Shown here: piece after piece, positions 27,925-36,750 of the stretch
Layout of the letters: each line of letters opens with the position of its first letter
How positions within the stretch are numbered: position 1 is the first letter of the stretch
Source: Pseudoalteromonas shioyasakiensis
GTDB taxonomy: Bacteria; Pseudomonadota; Gammaproteobacteria; Enterobacterales; Alteromonadaceae
Direction of reading: 5' to 3'
Length of the DNA: 64,000 nucleotides
Assembly (NCBI RefSeq): GCF_024518675.1
Contig: NZ_JANIGL010000001.1
Span: forward strand, 124,001 to 188,000
Made by a program: the position numbers and the translations under genes
The notes under the pieces: model-generated
Told to the model about the DNA's origin: nothing
Database searches by the model: none
Seen by the model: only the letters and a program-made list of their open reading frames with translations

Positions 27925-27937
27925 TCGGTAAATTCTT

Positions 27938-29212
27938 ATGCAACATATAAATACAGAGCAAAACGACATTGATTTAAATGTAGTCGTCATAGGTGCCAGC
28001 CACGCAGGTGTTAACTTCGCGTTTAATTTACGCCAACAGGGCTGGCTTGGCGCTATTACACTGATTGATAGCGACCCTGAATTACCTTATCACAGACCGC
28101 CGTTATCAAAAAAAACCTTGCAAGCAAGTGACACAATTGCCAGCCCATTGAAAGCAGAAAAAGCTTATAAAGATAACAATTTATCGCTGTATTTAGGGCA
28201 AACGGTTACAGCCATCAACAGTGAAACAAAAACAATCACATTAGCATGTGGGCGGTTAATTACCTTTGACAAACTTGTTATTGCCACGGGCTGCTCGGCG
28301 TTTATTCCTGTGATTAAAGGCTTAAATGAGACTGTTGATGCTCAAGGAAGTCGTCAGTATTTTGCTATGCGAACCTTTGCTGACGCAAAGGCGATAAAAG
28401 CTGCGCTTAATAACAGTCGCGATAAACAAGTCGTGATTATTGGCGGCGGGTATATTGGGCTTGAGTCAGCATCGTCATTTGTTGCATTAGGTGCCAATGT
28501 CACTGTGATTGAAAAGCAAGACAAAATATTATCCCGGGTGACCTCTGCGGTGATGTCTGACTTTTTAACTGATTTACATCAAAGCAAAGGGGTAAATTTA
28601 CAAACCAGCAAGGACGTAGTCGAAATAAAGCACCAAAGCAATAAACACATCGTGGTATGCAGCGACGGCAGTCAATACCCCGCTGATTTTATTCTAGTGG
28701 GTGTGGGTGTAAAGCTAAATACCCAATTGGCAAGTGCTGCAGGGATAGAGGCCGAGCAGGGAATTAAAGTAAATGAAGCGTGCCAAACATCCCATCCTGA
28801 TATATTTGCTATCGGTGATTGTACTCGTCATTTTAGCAAAATTTATCAGCGATGGATCCGTTTAGAATCAGTCCAAAATGCGGTTGATCAAGCCAAATCG
28901 GCGGCCATGTTTATTGCTAAGCAACAGTACACGCCCGCGGCTGTGCCTTGGTTTTGGTCTGATCAATATCAATACAAGTTACAAATTGTGGGCTTAGCAA
29001 ATGGATATAATGAGCTAATAGTGCACAAAGAAACAGCAGAGCAGTTTTCTGTTTGGTATTTTCATGATGACACCTTGTTATGTGTTGAAGCTGTTAATAG
29101 TAGTAAAGCTTATGTACTTGGGACGCAAGCGCTAAAACAAGGGCTATCAGTCAATAAGGGGTTATTAAGGATCACAACAGGGTTAAGTAAAACCTTATTA
29201 CAGAGCACATAA
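27938..29212 (+). CDS. FAD-dependent ferredoxin reductase of the P450 system
   Basis: The 424-aa flavoprotein matches rhodocoxin/putidaredoxin reductases. It has an N-terminal FAD-binding segment (VVIGASHAGVNFAFNLR), an NAD-binding segment (VVIIGGGYIGLESAS), the second FAD motif DIFAIGDCTRH, and a C-terminal domain with VPWFWSDQYQYKLQIVGL. It takes electrons from NAD(P)H to the ferredoxin. It is 13 bases after the ferredoxin gene and ends the P450 operon, converging on the AraC gene. Confidence 0.87.
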   Translation: MQHINTEQNDIDLNVVVIGASHAGVNFAFNLRQQGWLGAITLIDSDPELPYHRPPLSKKTLQASDTIASPLKAEKAYKDNNLSLYLGQTVTAINSETKTITLACGRLITFDKLVIATGCSAFIPVIKGLNETVDAQGSRQYFAMRTFADAKAIKAALNNSRDKQVVIIGGGYIGLESASSFVALGANVTVIEKQDKILSRVTSAVMSDFLTDLHQSKGVNLQTSKDVVEIKHQSNKHIVVCSDGSQYPADFILVGVGVKLNTQLASAAGIEAEQGIKVNEACQTSHPDIFAIGDCTRHFSKIYQRWIRLESVQNAVDQAKSAAMFIAKQQYTPAAVPWFWSDQYQYKLQIVGLANGYNELIVHKETAEQFSVWYFHDDTLLCVEAVNSSKAYVLGTQALKQGLSVNKGLLRITTGLSKTLLQST

Positions 29213-29221
29213 TTGCGCTTA

Positions 29222-30070
29222 TTAGCGCAGTTGTTGACGATACTGTAGCGGCGTGACTTTGAAGTGAAACTTAAACTGTTTAATGAAGTAGGAGGGACTG
29301 GAAAAGCCTAAATCATAAGCAATATCGGTGACTGATATATCAGTTTGACCCAATAATCGCGCAGCGTTATATAACTTATGTTGAATAAGGTAATCGGAGT
29401 AGGGAACACGAAAGTGTTTTTTAAAAACCCGAGAAAAATACGACGGCGATAAATGACACATATCAGCGGCTTGCTCTAACGAAACGTTAATACCGTTATG
29501 GGTCTTCAATTGTTCAATAATCGGCGTTAACTTTTTAAAGCTTGCTAAACCAGAGCGCGGTTTATTGAGCGTTGCCGCGCCATTTTTACCGTACTCGCAA
29601 ACGAGTGTTATAAGGCTATTAAACAACTGCTTACAGGTTTTGCTTTTAGGGTTTTGGTTGTATTCGCTTAGCATCCAGGCTAATAAGCAGTGCAGCCTTT
29701 GTTGTATTTCGACACAGAAACTAAGGTGCATTCCCGATTTAAGCAGCTCGGTAAATTCGTTTAAAGCCGGGTCATTTAGTTGCTCAGGCATAAATTGCAC
29801 TATATACCAAGATTTAGACCGCGGGTTTAACTCAAAGTCATGGGTTTCCATAGCTGGTGTAAATACGGCCTCATAATCAGATAGCTTTGACTCGCCCTGA
29901 TGATAGAAATAAGTGCCATCGATGCGCTCAAAAAAGATGAATTCATGGACCTGATGAAAGTGCATAAAACAGGAATAAGCATCATGCTGCAAGTAACTGA
30001 CATGATGAATTTCAAAATCGTAGCCATCCTTTATGGTAAATGGCTCGCAATAGATTGCAGGTTTAGACAT
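29222..30070 (-). CDS. AraC-family transcriptional regulator
   Basis: I chose the ATG at 30070 over a TTG six codons upstream that lies inside an operator palindrome. The 282-aa product has an N-terminal cupin-like sensing part (residues 1-165) and a C-terminal pair of helix-turn-helices. These include VSLEQAADMCHLSPSYFSRVFKK-type sequence and ISVTDIAYDLGFSSPSYFIKQF. It is divergent from a TIM-barrel isomerase gene and convergent with the P450 operon. It probably senses a sugar from agar and may control either neighbour. Confidence 0.8.
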   Translation of the reverse strand: MSKPAIYCEPFTIKDGYDFEIHHVSYLQHDAYSCFMHFHQVHEFIFFERIDGTYFYHQGESKLSDYEAVFTPAMETHDFELNPRSKSWYIVQFMPEQLNDPALNEFTELLKSGMHLSFCVEIQQRLHCLLAWMLSEYNQNPKSKTCKQLFNSLITLVCEYGKNGAATLNKPRSGLASFKKLTPIIEQLKTHNGINVSLEQAADMCHLSPSYFSRVFKKHFRVPYSDYLIQHKLYNAARLLGQTDISVTDIAYDLGFSSPSYFIKQFKFHFKVTPLQYRQQLR

Positions 30071-30078
30071 ATGGTTTA

Positions 30079-30088
30079 TTGTTAACAA
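30079..30088. promoter_or_regulatory. Operator palindrome TTGTTAACAA, araC/isomerase gap
   Basis: The site lies 9 bases upstream of the AraC start codon and 87 bases before the divergent isomerase gene. This would place the araC gene under the same locus-wide regulator. Confidence 0.5.
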
Positions 30089-30174
30089 AACTTAGTTAAA
30101 GTGTATCGCGCCTTATTAAAAGCTGCAATGTCTGATAAGCCAAATTGAATATTAGATACCCTAAAGGAGAAAAT

Positions 30175-30993
30175 ATGGAATTAAAGTTTTTATGCCCTTA
30201 CTGGGGTTGTGAAGGAATAGCCGCAGAGCAGTTTGTTGCCCGCGTACTCGCTGCGGGTTTTGATGGGGCTGAAATTAACTTCCCTGATGACGATGAGTTT
30301 ATTGCAACCATTAAACGTGCAGCTCGTGAAGATAACTTTGTTGTGGTTGCTCAACAGTGGCTGGCTGCTAAAGCAGAATCGTTTGCACAGTACCGAGCTA
30401 GGTTTAATGCGCGACTACGCTTTCTTGCTGCACTTAACCCTGTGTTTATAAATTCACATACAGGGAAAGACTTTTATAGTTTTGCGCAAAACAGCTTATT
30501 AGTAAAAGATGCGTTAGCGTTAGAACGTACTTTAGCAGTGACCATTACGCACGAGACTCACAGAGGGCGCTTTAACTATGCCGCTTTTGCTACTGAGCCT
30601 TACCTTCAACAATTTCCAGAGCTAAAATTAAATGCTGACTTCTCCCATTGGACTAATGTAAGTGAAAGTTTGCTTGAAGAGCAACAAGATGCCCTATTAG
30701 CAGCGCAACAGCAGAGCTACTATATTCACGCAAGAGTCGGGCATACTCAATCCGCGCAAGTAAATGATCCCTTTAGTAGCCAATGGCGAGAAACATTAAA
30801 TCTGTATGTACAATGGTGGCAAACGATTATCGACTTAGCAAAAGCACGAGGTCAGCAAACATTTTATATTTGCCCAGAGTTTGGTCCTTGGCCTTATATG
30901 CCGAATGAACTCAATTCTAATAAACCAATAACAGAGCAATGGCAACTGAATGTTGCTATGAAAGATTACCTAAAGCAGCACTTGGTTGTGTAA
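30175..30993 (+). CDS. Sugar phosphate isomerase/epimerase-like TIM-barrel protein
   Basis: The ATG at 30175 follows AAAGGAGAAA; an upstream in-frame ATG lacks such a site. The 272-aa protein has the pattern of the AP endonuclease 2-like isomerases and epimerases: an early strand with FDGAEINFPDDDEF, TITHETHRGRFNYA with metal-ligand-like Glu and His, LNADFSHW, and a late FYICPEFGPWPY. Asp, His and Glu ends of strands would hold a metal. The substrate is not clear. Its position in the agar locus suggests an agar-derived ketose or keto acid. Confidence 0.65.
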   Translation: MELKFLCPYWGCEGIAAEQFVARVLAAGFDGAEINFPDDDEFIATIKRAAREDNFVVVAQQWLAAKAESFAQYRARFNARLRFLAALNPVFINSHTGKDFYSFAQNSLLVKDALALERTLAVTITHETHRGRFNYAAFATEPYLQQFPELKLNADFSHWTNVSESLLEEQQDALLAAQQQSYYIHARVGHTQSAQVNDPFSSQWRETLNLYVQWWQTIIDLAKARGQQTFYICPEFGPWPYMPNELNSNKPITEQWQLNVAMKDYLKQHLVV

Positions 30994-31009
30994 CTAGAGG
31001 GTATATTTT

Positions 31010-31040
31010 ATAACCGGCTTTAATTAAAAAAGCCGGTTAT
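31010..31040. terminator. Bidirectional terminator between isomerase and GH50 copy 2
   Basis: ATAACCGGCTTT (31010-31021) pairs with AAAGCCGGTTAT (31029-31040), with A-runs and T-runs on the sides. It serves the convergent isomerase and GH50 genes. Confidence 0.8.
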
Positions 31041-31053
31041 ATCAGCGTTTGTA

Positions 31054-33405
31054 CTATTTACCGTAGCGTTTTTCGTACATGGTCGATGTGACGTCTTTTA
31101 CCGCCTCAATCATTTTAGGATAAGGAATATCGGTGCCCGTGACAAAGCCGATATTGGCATTTTCACCATCAAAGGCTCGCCCAGATACCGGTTCATCAAC
31201 ATACTGAAACCAATGCGCGCCTACCATATAAGGTTTTTCGAGAACGCTTTGCATGTATTTTTTATACATGGCTGCACGGTCAGTTTGATTCGCTGCATGG
31301 ACAATGCCTGGGTTGAACAAGCCAGAGTCGGTTGCAGTTCCGATATGAAACTCGCCAATAACAACGGGTAAATCGACATCTTCTAAAAATTGCCAATAAT
31401 GATCTTGCATGCCTTCTTCGTAAATATTAAAGCTTAAAACATCTGAGTATTTTACAGAGGCTTTAATAATTTCATCGGGCATACCCCAATTAGCCATACG
31501 AGCGCCCATATATAAGTGATTAGGGAGCTTTTTAGCTAAGGTGCCATTAACCACTTTAAAGTATTGCTCGCCGAGCATTTCTAGCATTTTAGAAATATCA
31601 GCTATTTGTGCATCGCTGTAAGTGGTAAATGTTACGCCCTTATCGAGCTCATCCCAGTTAGCGATATCACTTTGCCATGCTTTATTTAATGCAGTAATTG
31701 AGCTGTATTTTTGTTTAAGGTGCGTAGTAAAAGCATGCTTAGCAGGGCTATTAGCTGCATTTTTAGAAAGTGCATCGAGTATGATCCCATAACGCTTTTC
31801 AACACTGCCTTCACGCTCGCCCCAACTTTTCTCGTTATCTATAAAAATACCGATACACCAAGGCGATGCTTTAATTTTTTGTGCTATTGCATCGATTGTT
31901 ATTTCGGCGCGTTTTTTAAATTCAGGGTCGTATACGTCAGGCATTAAACCCCAGTGGTTGGTGTGGCCAGAAAGGGTTTTAAAATCACCAATAATCCAAC
32001 CGTTAGCAAAATAGGGCACCGATTCTTTACCATAAAAAGCTGGGTCGACCCAGTTACCAAACGATGTAAACCCCCAATCCTTCATGCGGTCAAGTGTTAC
32101 ATCATGCCATTTATCTATGTACGATTTAGGTGATGTTTCGCCGTAGCGACGTTGTAAATTTGCACGATAAAAGCTATATGTTTCGCCATGTGCCACAGGG
32201 CCTTTATGGGTTGAGCGTCGGTAGCTGTAATGCTGGCTCAGTGGCTCATTGTAATCCGGCAGCCATTGGAACATATTATGACGCAGCTCAGAAGTAATAA
32301 AGCGGCTCTGGCGAGCTTGCTCTGAGACTTTTACAATGCCCATAGAATCTTCGGGGGTGATTTCATCACTGCTGCGATTACGTACTGAGTCGTCTTTAAA
32401 GTCTACCCCGGTAATTGTTGTTAGGTTAGCCATACGGACATTAGCGGGACCATGAGAGAAAAATAAATACCCGTCAGGGTCGACCATCCACCATTTACCG
32501 TCTACTTTTTCAGTTCTGAAATAGCCTGTAGCCTCTAACTTAGGACCATTGGCGTAACCACCAAATCGTGAACGGTCGCTCATGCCTTTGGATTTTGCAA
32601 GTTCAGCTAGTTCAATATCAGCCAAACGTTTAAGCTGCTCATCTGAGGTGATTGTCAGTGCATTGGTTTGTTTACTGTATTGACCATATTTGTCGATGAT
32701 ATTAACCATCCAATTTGGATCAGACGGTGGGTTTTCTCTTAGTTTGATATCGCCAATTAATATTGACTTATCTTCTAACACGCCGATAGTGAACAGGTTC
32801 ATTGCGCTAATTTTAGTAAAGTCGCCACCATCATCACGCCAAGAGCGCCACACCATTAAGCGATCTTTTGTTTGCCAAGGTGGCGCATCTCCCCACATAC
32901 CGGCATTTGTTTGTGCTTCTTTGCCAGCTAAAGGAAAATACACCGTCCCTTGGTAATTAGCAGGTAAACTCACTGAGCGACTTTGTAGTTTACCGTGTGG
33001 GTTTTCTAATGACAGGTAAACATGTATAGAGTCTGAGCTGGTGTTTTGTACATCAAATGCCAAATTATAGTTATTATATGCTGACACATCCCACGGGCTC
33101 GGTGGAGCTATTTTTAGCTCAGAAATATTTCCCTCAGCTGAAAAATTTAACGCTAATTGTTTATTATTTGCGGACTCAATCAGTTGATGAGATGTATGAC
33201 TATCAAAAAGCCAACTTTGCTGTTGTTGATCTGAAAAATCAACCAGCTTGGTCAGTGTTTCTACCTCAGTAAATGGGTCTGCTTGTGAGATAACTGATGG
33301 CTCTTGCACAGGCGCTTTATGTGTATCGCTGCAACCATTGGCAAACACACAGGCTAAGCTTAGCGCAATTAAATTAAGTGTCATTGAAGGGCGAGGTGTT
33401 GTCAT
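31054..33405 (-). CDS. GH50 beta-agarase, lipoprotein (copy 2)
   Basis: The 783-aa protein has a lipoprotein signal ending in ACVFANGC, the same N-terminal carbohydrate-binding-like domain as the other two copies, and the GH50 TIM barrel. The likely acid/base is E525 in IDNEKSWGE and the nucleophile E685 in VVIGEFHIGTATDSG. A few positions near the active site differ from copy 1 (for example HIGTATDSG instead of HNGALDSG), so product pattern may differ. It is the last gene of a minus-strand group with the NHL and PhyH genes and has its own operator at 33450. Confidence 0.85.
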   Translation of the reverse strand: MTTPRPSMTLNLIALSLACVFANGCSDTHKAPVQEPSVISQADPFTEVETLTKLVDFSDQQQQSWLFDSHTSHQLIESANNKQLALNFSAEGNISELKIAPPSPWDVSAYNNYNLAFDVQNTSSDSIHVYLSLENPHGKLQSRSVSLPANYQGTVYFPLAGKEAQTNAGMWGDAPPWQTKDRLMVWRSWRDDGGDFTKISAMNLFTIGVLEDKSILIGDIKLRENPPSDPNWMVNIIDKYGQYSKQTNALTITSDEQLKRLADIELAELAKSKGMSDRSRFGGYANGPKLEATGYFRTEKVDGKWWMVDPDGYLFFSHGPANVRMANLTTITGVDFKDDSVRNRSSDEITPEDSMGIVKVSEQARQSRFITSELRHNMFQWLPDYNEPLSQHYSYRRSTHKGPVAHGETYSFYRANLQRRYGETSPKSYIDKWHDVTLDRMKDWGFTSFGNWVDPAFYGKESVPYFANGWIIGDFKTLSGHTNHWGLMPDVYDPEFKKRAEITIDAIAQKIKASPWCIGIFIDNEKSWGEREGSVEKRYGIILDALSKNAANSPAKHAFTTHLKQKYSSITALNKAWQSDIANWDELDKGVTFTTYSDAQIADISKMLEMLGEQYFKVVNGTLAKKLPNHLYMGARMANWGMPDEIIKASVKYSDVLSFNIYEEGMQDHYWQFLEDVDLPVVIGEFHIGTATDSGLFNPGIVHAANQTDRAAMYKKYMQSVLEKPYMVGAHWFQYVDEPVSGRAFDGENANIGFVTGTDIPYPKMIEAVKDVTSTMYEKRYGK

Positions 33406-33441
33406 TATAGTTTGATCCTGTTGTAAACTAGAATGAATAAC

Positions 33442-33476
33442 ATACGATCATTGTTAACAATAAACAATGATCGTAT
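33442..33476. promoter_or_regulatory. 35-base palindrome containing an operator copy
   Basis: ATACGATCATTGTT (33442-33455) and AACAATGATCGTAT (33463-33476) are perfect inverted repeats of 14 bp. A perfect ATTGTTAACAAT operator (33450-33461) overlaps the left arm. It lies 45 bases upstream of GH50 copy 2. No T-run follows, so control rather than termination is likelier. Confidence 0.6.
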
Positions 33477-33491
33477 TCATATTTATCACTT

Positions 33492-34601
33492 TTAATTCTG
33501 TTTTATTAACTTCATTGGGTAGCTGTTGGACGAATTCCATTGGCCAACATATAAATTGTCATCTTGATCCACACAAATACAGTGCACATGATTAAATACT
33601 TGCCAATCAGTTTGCATCGGTTGTAGTTGACCGTCCTGATAAACAGGTTGTGGTGCACCCACGTTAGCGATGATTTTATTTGTTTCGTCAAAAATACTAA
33701 TAAAACCTGAATCATCGGCATTGCAATTATCAACGTGTGACCAACACACCGGCGCATAAAAAACGGATCCCTTGAATACGGGACCACCAATGTAGGCGCC
33801 ATTAGCACTGATTGTTTTAAGGTATTGGCCATCTAAAGAAAATACTTTTAAACATTGCTCAAACCGAGAGCTTACGAGCAAAGTCGGGTTATTTTCATCA
33901 CGTAAGTCAATTTCAATCCCGTGCGTATTTTGTAAGTTGTAGTGACTATCGCTGTTATCGTGTCCTCCCCAGTGTTTTATATAGCGGCCTTGTTTATCAA
34001 AATGAAGTAAAAAGTCGCTACCGTAGCCGTCGGTTACATACAAATCGCCATTCGGGGCAATGGCGATATCAGTAGGGCGAAAAGGTTGCTCAGGTGAATA
34101 AGCGCCATAAGTTTGTGGGTGGCCAATTGTGTAAATGAGCTTGCCGTCTAGGGTCATTTTGGCAATAAAACCAGCTTGTGGTATTACATTGTTGGTAGGG
34201 CTGTCCCATTGTTCTTTGCTGTGACCATCCCAATGTCGGTTAACGACCCAGCCACTATCGACAACATATAAATACTCTTGCTCGCCTTCTTGCACAATTT
34301 TAATGGCATGGCCACCTGGGAACAGGGTACCAAATGCATCCAGTAACTCACCTTGTTGTGAGTAAACTAAAATGTTATTGCGCGTGTTATCAGTGATCAT
34401 AAAAATACGCCCTTGCGAGTCCATCACCATGGCGTGACAATTTTCGATGGGGTAGTCTTCGGAATCTAATTTACCCCAGTGCGCATCTATCTTGTATTGG
34501 TAGTTACCATGACCCACTATTTTGCCATGTGGGTCTTGTCCGTTTTTTGGTATTGCGTGAGCAATTTGTTGTTTTTGTTGTAAAGTTAACTGTTGGATCA
34601 T
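33492..34601 (-). CDS. NHL-type beta-propeller protein, cytoplasmic, function unknown
   Basis: The start at 34601 has GGAAA upstream and lies just after the terminator of the preceding gene; longer starts would run through that hairpin. The 369-aa product has no signal peptide. It contains repeated six-bladed propeller motifs of the NHL/peptidyl-amidating-lyase type (for example AMVMDSQGRIFMITDN, DIAIAPNGDLYVTDGYGSD, HCICVDQDDNLYVGQW). Several His and Asp residues could hold a metal. It is next to a PhyH-like dioxygenase on the same strand. A lyase or lactonase acting on an agar-derived sugar is possible but unproven. Confidence 0.55.
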   Translation of the reverse strand: MIQQLTLQQKQQIAHAIPKNGQDPHGKIVGHGNYQYKIDAHWGKLDSEDYPIENCHAMVMDSQGRIFMITDNTRNNILVYSQQGELLDAFGTLFPGGHAIKIVQEGEQEYLYVVDSGWVVNRHWDGHSKEQWDSPTNNVIPQAGFIAKMTLDGKLIYTIGHPQTYGAYSPEQPFRPTDIAIAPNGDLYVTDGYGSDFLLHFDKQGRYIKHWGGHDNSDSHYNLQNTHGIEIDLRDENNPTLLVSSRFEQCLKVFSLDGQYLKTISANGAYIGGPVFKGSVFYAPVCWSHVDNCNADDSGFISIFDETNKIIANVGAPQPVYQDGQLQPMQTDWQVFNHVHCICVDQDDNLYVGQWNSSNSYPMKLIKQN

Positions 34602-34616
34602 TGTAATTTCCAAATA

Positions 34617-34660
34617 AAAAAACCAACTCAAAGTAAGGGCTAACAATCTTTGAGTTGGTT
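34617..34660 (-). terminator. Rho-independent terminator after the phyH-like gene
   Basis: AACCAACTCAAAG (34621-34633) pairs with CTTTGAGTTGGTT (34648-34660). On the minus strand a run of T residues follows the stem. Confidence 0.85.
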
Positions 34661-34677
34661 TGGCTAGAAAAGGGTGG

Positions 34678-35439
34678 CTATCCTGGGTGATTTAAAATCG
34701 CATCATCATCAACCCGATCGAGAGGGTAGTAAATCGCTTCATTTTCTTTAAATGATTGATTGCTGACGGCGTTATAGGCACAAATCATTGACCAACGTGG
34801 CTCAGACGCTCTATTTTGGTTAGATTTATGTAGCAAATTACAGTGGAAAAACAACACATCGCCAGGCTCAAGCTCAACGTTAACCAGCTCATGATATTTC
34901 ATGGCCTCTTCGACAAACTCTAAGCACGCGCCTTTTTGATCGCCAGTTTTACTGTGATCTAAACGCCCTAAATGATGAGAGCCTTTTAAAACTTGTAAGC
35001 AGCCATTTTCAATCGTTGCTTTATTAATCGCCACCATACAACTGATAGCTTTAGGGTAAAGCATATAGTTATCACGATGCCAGTAACCAAAGTCTTGGTG
35101 CCATTCCCAAGCACCGCCTACAAAGGGTTCTTTCATCATAATTTTGGTGCTGGTATGGTAAACCTCTTCACCGATGAGGGTTTCACAGACATCAACTAAA
35201 CGACGGCCACGGGAAAACATACTGTAAAAATCATCACCGGTTTTTTGCCACAAACACACTTTACTTACTGCACCATCGGCATCTTTTTTATGCCATGCTC
35301 GCTCGTATAGCGAATCATCATTAAAGGCGGTGTGCTGTAAGCGGGCAATTTCTTGTTCGTCGTAATAGCCTTTTGCAATAACGTAGCCGTCTCGATGAAA
35401 GTCAGCAATTTGTTGTGGTGTGAGTTGTCTGTTGTTCAT
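34678..35439 (-). CDS. Phytanoyl-CoA dioxygenase (PhyH)-family Fe(II)/2-oxoglutarate oxygenase
   Basis: The 253-aa protein shows the metal motif HxD in WEWHQDFGYWH and a distal His and Arg in DVLFFHCNLLHKSNQNRASEPRW, the usual 2-His-1-Asp set with a 2-oxoglutarate-binding Arg. Members hydroxylate or demethylate small molecules in the cytoplasm. Here it is preceded by an operator variant (35474-35485) and divergent from an IclR gene. Its substrate is unknown; an oxidative change to a modified agar sugar is an inference from the locus. Confidence 0.72.
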   Translation of the reverse strand: MNNRQLTPQQIADFHRDGYVIAKGYYDEQEIARLQHTAFNDDSLYERAWHKKDADGAVSKVCLWQKTGDDFYSMFSRGRRLVDVCETLIGEEVYHTSTKIMMKEPFVGGAWEWHQDFGYWHRDNYMLYPKAISCMVAINKATIENGCLQVLKGSHHLGRLDHSKTGDQKGACLEFVEEAMKYHELVNVELEPGDVLFFHCNLLHKSNQNRASEPRWSMICAYNAVSNQSFKENEAIYYPLDRVDDDAILNHPG

Positions 35440-35473
35440 AACTGGGTGTCCCGTTAGTGACTATTTGTTGTAA

Positions 35474-35485
35474 ATTGTTGACAAT
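35474..35485. promoter_or_regulatory. Operator variant ATTGTTGACAAT, phyH gene
   Basis: This copy differs by one base from the perfect palindrome and lies 35 bases before the phyH-like start, between it and the divergent iclR gene. Confidence 0.5.
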
Positions 35486-35623
35486 GATGTATCGATTTAT
35501 TTAACCGGTCAAGCTGTAATTTATATGAAAATATGGTATTTATATATGAATGGCGGTGAAATTAATTAACTAATTGTTTCTACATAAATTCACTGTAAAT
35601 ACAGTAGAAAAATTATTTTTTAA

Positions 35624-35635
35624 TTCATATATGAA
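35624..35635. promoter_or_regulatory. Palindrome TTCATATATGAA upstream of the IclR gene
   Basis: A perfect 12-bp palindrome 39 bases before the IclR start, with partial copies at about 35521 and 35541 (TATATGAA). It may be the binding site of the IclR protein itself. Confidence 0.4.
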
Positions 35636-35673
35636 GATGGCAAATTGATTCATTCTTGCGCTGATGGTGGCTT

Positions 35674-36444
35674 ATGAACACAAAAGTAAAAAATAAATAC
35701 GCTGTTCCCGCGTTAGATAAAGGTCTCGATATCCTTGAATATTTGGCGCACAAGGGCAGTGCATGTTCACAAAGTGAAATAGCGGCTGGGCTTGATCGCA
35801 GTGCAAATGAAATTTATCGGGTTTTGGTAGGCTTAGAGTCTAGAGGTTATTTAATTCGGGATGAGTTTTCTGGCCGGTATAGCTTATCTTTAAAGCTTTA
35901 TAACTTATCCCGTTCTATTTCACCTATAGATCAAGTGCGCCAATGTGCTATTCCATATATGGAAGACCTAGCAGTCAGTTTAGGGCAATCATGCTATTTA
36001 ACTATGCTATATCAAAGCCAAGCTATGACGGTGGTACAAGCTCGCAGTCACAGTGCAATGCACTTAAGCATTGCAGAAGGATCATTATTTAAGCTAAGTA
36101 AATCAACGGCGGGTCAATTATTATTAGCAAATAGTAATGAACAAGTTCGTGGCATGTTGATTGAACATGATGCAAGTTATAGTACGTTAAAATCTAAAGC
36201 GCTAAGCCAGTTGCAATATGAACTCGATGTTATTTGTACACAAGGCCACCTTGTACAGAGTAACCCTTTGATCACCGGTGTCGATGATTTTTCTGTGCTG
36301 ATTGGTAAACCACAGGCAAAATTGATAGCTGCACTAACTATTTCATCTTTTGATGCAGAATTAACATCAGCAGTGAATGCCCAAGCAATGGTCGTAGAGC
36401 TTAAAAGTACCGCAAGCAAGATCACTGCTTTACTAAACAATTAA
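35674..36444 (+). CDS. IclR-family transcriptional regulator
   Basis: The 256-aa protein has an N-terminal winged helix (ALDKGLDILEYLAHK, then SQSEIAAGLDRSANEIYRVL and LESRGYLIRDEF). A C-terminal IclR effector domain follows, with QSCYLTMLYQSQAMTVVQ and STAGQLLLANS. Such regulators sense small aromatic or sugar-acid ligands. It is divergent from the phyH-like gene and precedes a TonB receptor, either of which may be its target. Confidence 0.82.
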   Translation: MNTKVKNKYAVPALDKGLDILEYLAHKGSACSQSEIAAGLDRSANEIYRVLVGLESRGYLIRDEFSGRYSLSLKLYNLSRSISPIDQVRQCAIPYMEDLAVSLGQSCYLTMLYQSQAMTVVQARSHSAMHLSIAEGSLFKLSKSTAGQLLLANSNEQVRGMLIEHDASYSTLKSKALSQLQYELDVICTQGHLVQSNPLITGVDDFSVLIGKPQAKLIAALTISSFDAELTSAVNAQAMVVELKSTASKITALLNN

Positions 36445-36750
36445 ACTGATGAGGGAATTTACCGAGTAAATTGCTTGCGCTTTATTCCCCTGCATTCGAA
36501 ACACCATTAAAAACCATGCTAATTTAGTTAGTTACCAATACTAACTCCCCATTTTTAAATCACCTATACAGTACTGTTAGTTTAAGTTGCCAGCGTAGTT
36601 GTAAAATTTTTGTTCGATTTAATTTGACTTAACAAGCTGTGTTCTATTATTGTAAAGTTAATTGTTAACAATATTTTGATAACAATTAGGGCTAACCAAA
36701 ATAAAATCATTACTGGCAACGTCGGCTAAACACAATATTTAGGTGTAAAA
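36445..36750. other. Upstream region of the TonB receptor operon
   Basis: No gene is seen. It holds a promoter-like pair, TTGACT at 36624-36629 and TATTAT at 36645-36650 (15-base spacing), immediately followed by an operator palindrome at 36661. The layout suits repression at the transcription start. Confidence 0.45.
36661..36672. promoter_or_regulatory. Operator palindrome ATTGTTAACAAT, TonB receptor operon
   Basis: A perfect copy 79 bases before the receptor start, just downstream of a promoter-like pair. A partial repeat (GATAACAATT) follows. Confidence 0.65.
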
